Source of the DNA: CAZJAD01 sp964543855
GTDB taxonomy: Bacteria; Electryoneota; RPQS01; DYHQ01
Assembly (NCBI GenBank): GCA_964543855.1
Contig: CAZJAD010000023.1
Coordinates: forward strand, 1 to 25,257
DNA length: 25,257 nt
Reading direction: 5' to 3'
Part shown: positions 23,359 through 25,257 of the stretch, piece after piece
How the letters are laid out: every line of letters starts with the position of its first letter
Position numbering within the stretch: position 1 is the stretch's first letter
The notes under the pieces: model-generated
The model's database searches: none
Seen by the model: the letters and a program-made list of their open reading frames with translations, nothing else
What the model was told of the DNA's origin: nothing
Translations under genes and position numbers: made by a program

Positions 23359-23444
23359 TGCCGAGGGCCGGACTCGAACCGGCATGGGGCCTAAACCCCG
23401 GGAGATTTTGAGTCTCCTGCGTCTACCAATTTCACCACCCCGGC
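23359..23444 (-). tRNA. tRNA-Leu (anticodon CAA)
   Basis: 86-base class II tRNA on the minus strand. The acceptor GCCGGGG pairs with CCTCGGC (one G-T), and the anticodon stem GGAGA/TCTCC encloses loop CTCAAAA, giving anticodon CAA, which reads UUG. A long variable arm contains GGGG/CCCC, and the T-stem GCCGG/CCGGC has loop TTCGAGT. Discriminator A is at 23359; CCA is not encoded. Confidence 0.97.
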
Positions 23445-23455
23445 AAACCCACGAC

Positions 23456-23549
23456 AAAAAAAACCACCGGTGAAAAGCGGAGCTTGATAATCGTGGGGGG
23501 CCAATTATCAAAGCAAACGCAACCCGGTGGTTTCAAGTTCCATTCTTTC
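23456..23549 (-). ncRNA. candidate structured leader or small RNA in front of tRNA-Leu
   Basis: About 94 bases from the predicted start to the end of a T-run. The closing stem P1 is ten perfect pairs (23533-23524 with 23470-23461) followed by a T-run (eight Ts counting those in the stem). Inside, P2 is ten pairs with one bulge (23514-23504 with 23491-23482), capped by a 12-base loop with six Cs in a row. No minus-strand gene lies upstream that would need a terminator, so the element acts either as an attenuator before the tRNA (11 bases downstream) or as an independent small RNA. I do not recognise it as a known RNA family. Confidence 0.6.
23508..23543 (-). CDS. possible Leu-rich leader peptide before tRNA-Leu(CAA)
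   Basis: ATG 23543 opens an 11-codon frame, MELETTGLRLL, ended by tandem TGA and TAA. Four of 11 codons are Leu, two of them TTG, the codon read by the tRNA-Leu(CAA) immediately downstream. Codons 3-7 lie in the 5' arm of terminator stem P1, and the stops lie in P2. There is no clear ribosome-binding site; the ATG is only about six bases from the predicted transcript start, as at purM, so translation would have to be near-leaderless. Short length makes chance a real alternative. Confidence 0.35.
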   Translation of the reverse strand: MELETTGLRLL

Positions 23550-23555
23550 GCAACA

Positions 23556-23584
23556 AATATACAACACCATAAGCTAAAAATCAA
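23556..23584 (-). promoter_or_regulatory. predicted promoter of the tRNA-Leu leader and tRNA
   Basis: TTGATT (23584-23579), 17-base spacer, TATATT (23561-23556), identical in both hexamers and spacing to the rimP promoter. The predicted start is near 23549. Confidence 0.7.
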
Positions 23585-23704
23585 GTCGATTCTCAAGAAA
23601 CTTTCCGCAACCGTCGACCGCCCCTCAAACAGAGGCGGGAGCTGGTCGGAGGAGGGCATCGTTCCACTGCTTCCATTCACGGAACAGGTTATTATTGAAT
23701 AATT

Positions 23705-23761
23705 TATGCATGAAGCCCCAGGCCCTGAGTCCTATTCGTCTTCAGTACCAGCGCATGCATA
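23705..23761. repeat. 8-base inverted repeat TATGCATG ... CATGCATA
   Basis: Arms at 23705-23712 and 23754-23761, 41 bases apart, each containing the palindrome ATGCAT. They sit just upstream of the TATAAT preceding nfi. They could be paired operator half-sites; A/T-rich composition makes chance possible. Confidence 0.3.
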
Positions 23762-23767
23762 GTTTAT

Positions 23768-23773
23768 TATAAT
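23768..23773 (+). promoter_or_regulatory. candidate -10 element for nfi
   Basis: Perfect TATAAT on the plus strand with no good -35 at the right distance. The start would be near 23780, leaving a leader of about 59 bases before the nfi ATG. Confidence 0.35.
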
Positions 23774-23790
23774 TGTTATGTTTACTTCCT

Positions 23791-23870
23791 CAAGCAGGCC
23801 CGATTTTCTTCTTCCTAAGGTGTAAGATTCTGGTTTTGATGGTTCCTGAGCTGAACAACGGGCCTGCTTG
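23791..23870. repeat. 12-base perfect inverted repeat bracketing the nfi start
   Basis: CAAGCAGGCCCG (23791-23802) and its exact reverse complement (23859-23870), separated by 56 bases. The ATG of nfi (23839) lies in the loop and the second arm is in codons 7-11. In RNA it would fold into a GC-rich stem enclosing the start region, so it may restrict or shape translation initiation. Confidence 0.6.
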
Positions 23871-24534
23871 CCCCATTTTCGCTTCATCACCACAGGAGGC
23901 CAAGCAGGTCCAACTGGCGCTTCGAGACCGGGTGGAAATCGCGGCTTTGAGCTCCGCCATCGAGACGGTCGCCGGCGCGGATGTATCATTCAACCAAAGC
24001 TCGAGCTGGGGCATCGGCGGCGTGGTCGTCTGTGACGCGAGGACCTTCAAGGTCATCGATCAAGCCAGTTTCCAGGGCAAACTGTCTTTTCCGTATGTTC
24101 CCGGCTACCTCAGTTTCCGGGAGCTCCCCCTGCTCGTCCCTGCCTTTGAGAGACTCGTCAGCATGCCCGATCTGGTGCTGTGCGACGGTCAGGGGCTGGC
24201 ACATCCCCGACGGTTTGGTCTCGCCTGTCACGTGGGGGTCGCTCTGGATTGCCCCACCATCGGATGCGCAAAGAGTCGACTTGTCGGCGAGCACACGGAG
24301 CCGGATACGGAGCGAGGCGCGAGAGTCCCGCTGACTCTCGAAGGTGAAGAAATCGGTGCCGTGTTACGCACGCGCTCCGGTGTGGCACCGGTGTATGTGT
24401 CCATCGGCCACAAGATCACACTGGACGAGGCGGTCGATTGGACGCTGCAAACCAGCGCCCGCTTTCGGCTGCCCGAACCCATCCGCTGGGCTCACAAGTT
24501 GGTCAATCGGATTCGCGAAGAGGTGGGACAGTAA
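23839..24534 (+). CDS. nfi: endonuclease V
   Basis: Cleaves DNA (and in some organisms RNA) near deaminated purines, chiefly inosine. The 231 residues carry the family residues: Asp48 in GADVSF, the PYVPGYLSFRE segment with Glu95, Asp116 in LCDGQGLAHPR and Lys145 in IGCAKSRL, which correspond to E. coli Asp35, Glu89, Asp110 and Lys139. ATG 23839 is preferred; a longer frame from a TTG at 23773 adds 22 non-conserved residues at the promoter. Even so the first 14 residues are extra compared with E. coli Nfi. No strong ribosome-binding site is present. It lies three bases before a ThyX-like gene, so the two form a small plus-strand operon of nucleotide and DNA quality control. Confidence 0.94.
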   Translation: MVPELNNGPACPIFASSPQEAKQVQLALRDRVEIAALSSAIETVAGADVSFNQSSSWGIGGVVVCDARTFKVIDQASFQGKLSFPYVPGYLSFRELPLLVPAFERLVSMPDLVLCDGQGLAHPRRFGLACHVGVALDCPTIGCAKSRLVGEHTEPDTERGARVPLTLEGEEIGAVLRTRSGVAPVYVSIGHKITLDEAVDWTLQTSARFRLPEPIRWAHKLVNRIREEVGQ

Positions 24535-24537
24535 ATC

Positions 24538-25257
24538 ATGGCTCTCCGTGTTCTTCTCGCCGGACACAATGTCGATGTGAATGCGCTTCGCGAAGTCCGC
24601 GAGGTCTTGGAGCACATCCTCAAGGACGCGGATCCGAGAACACTCGAGGGCTTGGGCCTGAACGAAACGCGTCGCCTCCTCTCCGAACTCTATCGGTTGG
24701 CCGACGAGTGCTCCTCGAAGCAAGCGCTGACACCCGAGGTGCTTTCCGCCGCTTACGCGCGCATCAGCCGCGATCCAAAGTCGGTGCCGGAGCTCCGCCG
24801 CGCAGCGCGAGCAGGAATCGCCCGCGCGCGAAAGAGCAACGAGGCCATCATCTTCGGGCTCGGTCACGCGTCAGTGGCTGAACACGCAACATTCAACTTC
24901 GACATCCTTGGTCTCTCTCGCCTCGCCGCTGAAGAGCTTCAATCACATCGTCTCCTCTCCTTCACAGAGAAATCGCAACGCTACATCACCGCTTCCGACG
25001 AGTATGTCGTGCCCGAGGAACTGACCGGAGGACCTTGGGAAAGCCGGTTCAGATCGGAAGTTCAGACCCTCTTCTCCGAGTACCGCAGCTTCTTCGAGGT
25101 TCTTCTGAAGAGGATCATCGAAAGCGAGGGAGAAGGCTCAGACAGCACGACGCGCCGCGACCGGGAAAACCGGGCGAAAGAAGACGCGCGCTATCTCCTG
25201 CCGTTGGCCACGGCAACTCAGATGGGTGTGACAGTCAATGCGCGCAATCTGGAATAT
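24538..25257 (+). CDS. ThyX-like (FAD-dependent thymidylate synthase family) protein, partial
   Basis: 240 codons visible, running off the window. ThyX-family features are FGLGHASVAEHATFNFDI (about 106-123), the signature region SHRLLSFTEKSQRY (136-149) and EDARYLLPLATATQ (215-228). The usual signature RHRxxSxNExSxRY is altered: first Arg is Ser136 and Asn is Thr143, while His137, Arg138, Ser141, Glu144, Ser146, Arg148 and Tyr149 are kept. About 60-65 residues precede the part that aligns with normal ThyX N-termini, and an insert with charged residues (about 195-213) precedes EDAR. It may be the first half of a long or tandem ThyX. Whether it makes dTMP cannot be decided from this half. ATG 24538 follows nfi by three bases. 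Confidence 0.82.
   Translation, partial: MALRVLLAGHNVDVNALREVREVLEHILKDADPRTLEGLGLNETRRLLSELYRLADECSSKQALTPEVLSAAYARISRDPKSVPELRRAARAGIARARKSNEAIIFGLGHASVAEHATFNFDILGLSRLAAEELQSHRLLSFTEKSQRYITASDEYVVPEELTGGPWESRFRSEVQTLFSEYRSFFEVLLKRIIESEGEGSDSTTRRDRENRAKEDARYLLPLATATQMGVTVNARNLEY

Larger units (their letters stand above)
23445..23838. other. divergent regulatory region between tRNA-Leu and endonuclease V
   Basis: 394 bases without a conventional gene. The left part (23445-23584) holds the tRNA-Leu leader RNA and its promoter. The middle (23585-23690) shows nothing convincing beyond a five-pair hairpin (GTTCC/GGAAC, 23671-23695). The right part (23691-23838) is A/T-rich, with short palindromes, a TATAAT and the first arm of a 12-base inverted repeat. 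Frames listed here on either strand (23432-23680, 23484-23702) cover the tRNA or leader structure and are not accepted. Confidence 0.6.

Noticed and set aside
23432..23680. 82-codon minus-strand frame reading through the leader into tRNA-Leu
   Set aside because: It overlaps the tRNA, its promoter and the terminator stem; these structures explain the sequence better.
1..25257. Mobile elements, CRISPR arrays, phage genes
   Set aside because: No transposase, integrase, regularly spaced repeats or terminal repeats were seen; the two tRNA genes have no flanking duplicated tRNA ends that would mark integration.

Overview
The window looks like chromosomal DNA of a moderately GC-rich, gene-dense bacterium. 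Nearly everything from position 1 to about 23.45 kb is on the minus strand, and only the last 1.4 kb is on the plus strand. GTG and TTG starts are common, one gene has only a CTG candidate start, and genes often overlap by 4 bases (ATGA/GTGA). A lipoprotein and a large secreted protein with carboxypeptidase-regulatory-like, MAM-like and fibronectin-like modules suggest a diderm, perhaps an uncultured lineage of the FCB group (Eisenbacteria, Krumholzibacteriota or Latescibacterota type). That placement is a low-confidence inference from architecture and gene order, since no 16S gene is present.

Layout in transcription order (right to left). (1) 23.58-23.31 kb: a consensus-like promoter, a structured leader RNA ending in an intrinsic terminator, tRNA-Leu(CAA), and a second terminator. 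(2) 23.22-14.25 kb: a strong sigma70-type promoter almost touching the purM start codon, then purM, plsY, gpsA, asnS, acylphosphatase, a lipoprotein, a glycolate/D-lactate oxidase (GlcD-like) and a large secreted protein, with tiny gaps throughout. (3) 14.07-13.12 kb: promoter, tRNA-Arg(CCU) and a membrane-anchored TPR protein. (4) 13.11 kb to 1: the classical nusA-infB 'translation' operon. Its order is rimP, nusA, infB, DUF503 (ylxP), rbfA, nrnA, truB, ribF, rpsO, pnp, M16 peptidase, ald, dut (cut by the window edge). Its promoter is followed at once by an intrinsic-terminator hairpin. (5) 23.84-25.26 kb, plus strand: endonuclease V (nfi) followed three bases later by a divergent ThyX-like protein cut by the window edge.

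The nusA-infB cluster joins transcription elongation/termination control (NusA), initiation factor IF-2, 30S maturation (RimP, RbfA), tRNA modification (TruB), flavin cofactor synthesis (RibF), small-RNA turnover (NrnA), S15 and RNA decay (Pnp). The purM cluster joins purine and phospholipid synthesis (PlsY and GpsA supply and acylate glycerol-3-phosphate) with Asn-tRNA charging, then passes into envelope and accessory genes.

The most interesting signal is the 23456-23549 leader in front of tRNA-Leu(CAA). It has a 10-bp closing stem with a U-run, an inner stem with a C-rich loop, a possible loop-to-downstream pairing, and an 11-codon Leu-rich reading frame whose UUG codons are read by the tRNA just downstream. 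This reads as a possible self-sensing attenuator of a tRNA gene, or as a small RNA. Other points of note are the hairpin in the nusA operon leader, the nearly leaderless purM, the Ser-for-Asn change in the IF-2 G4 motif, a 33-codon basic frame bridging pnp and the peptidase, and the altered ThyX signature.
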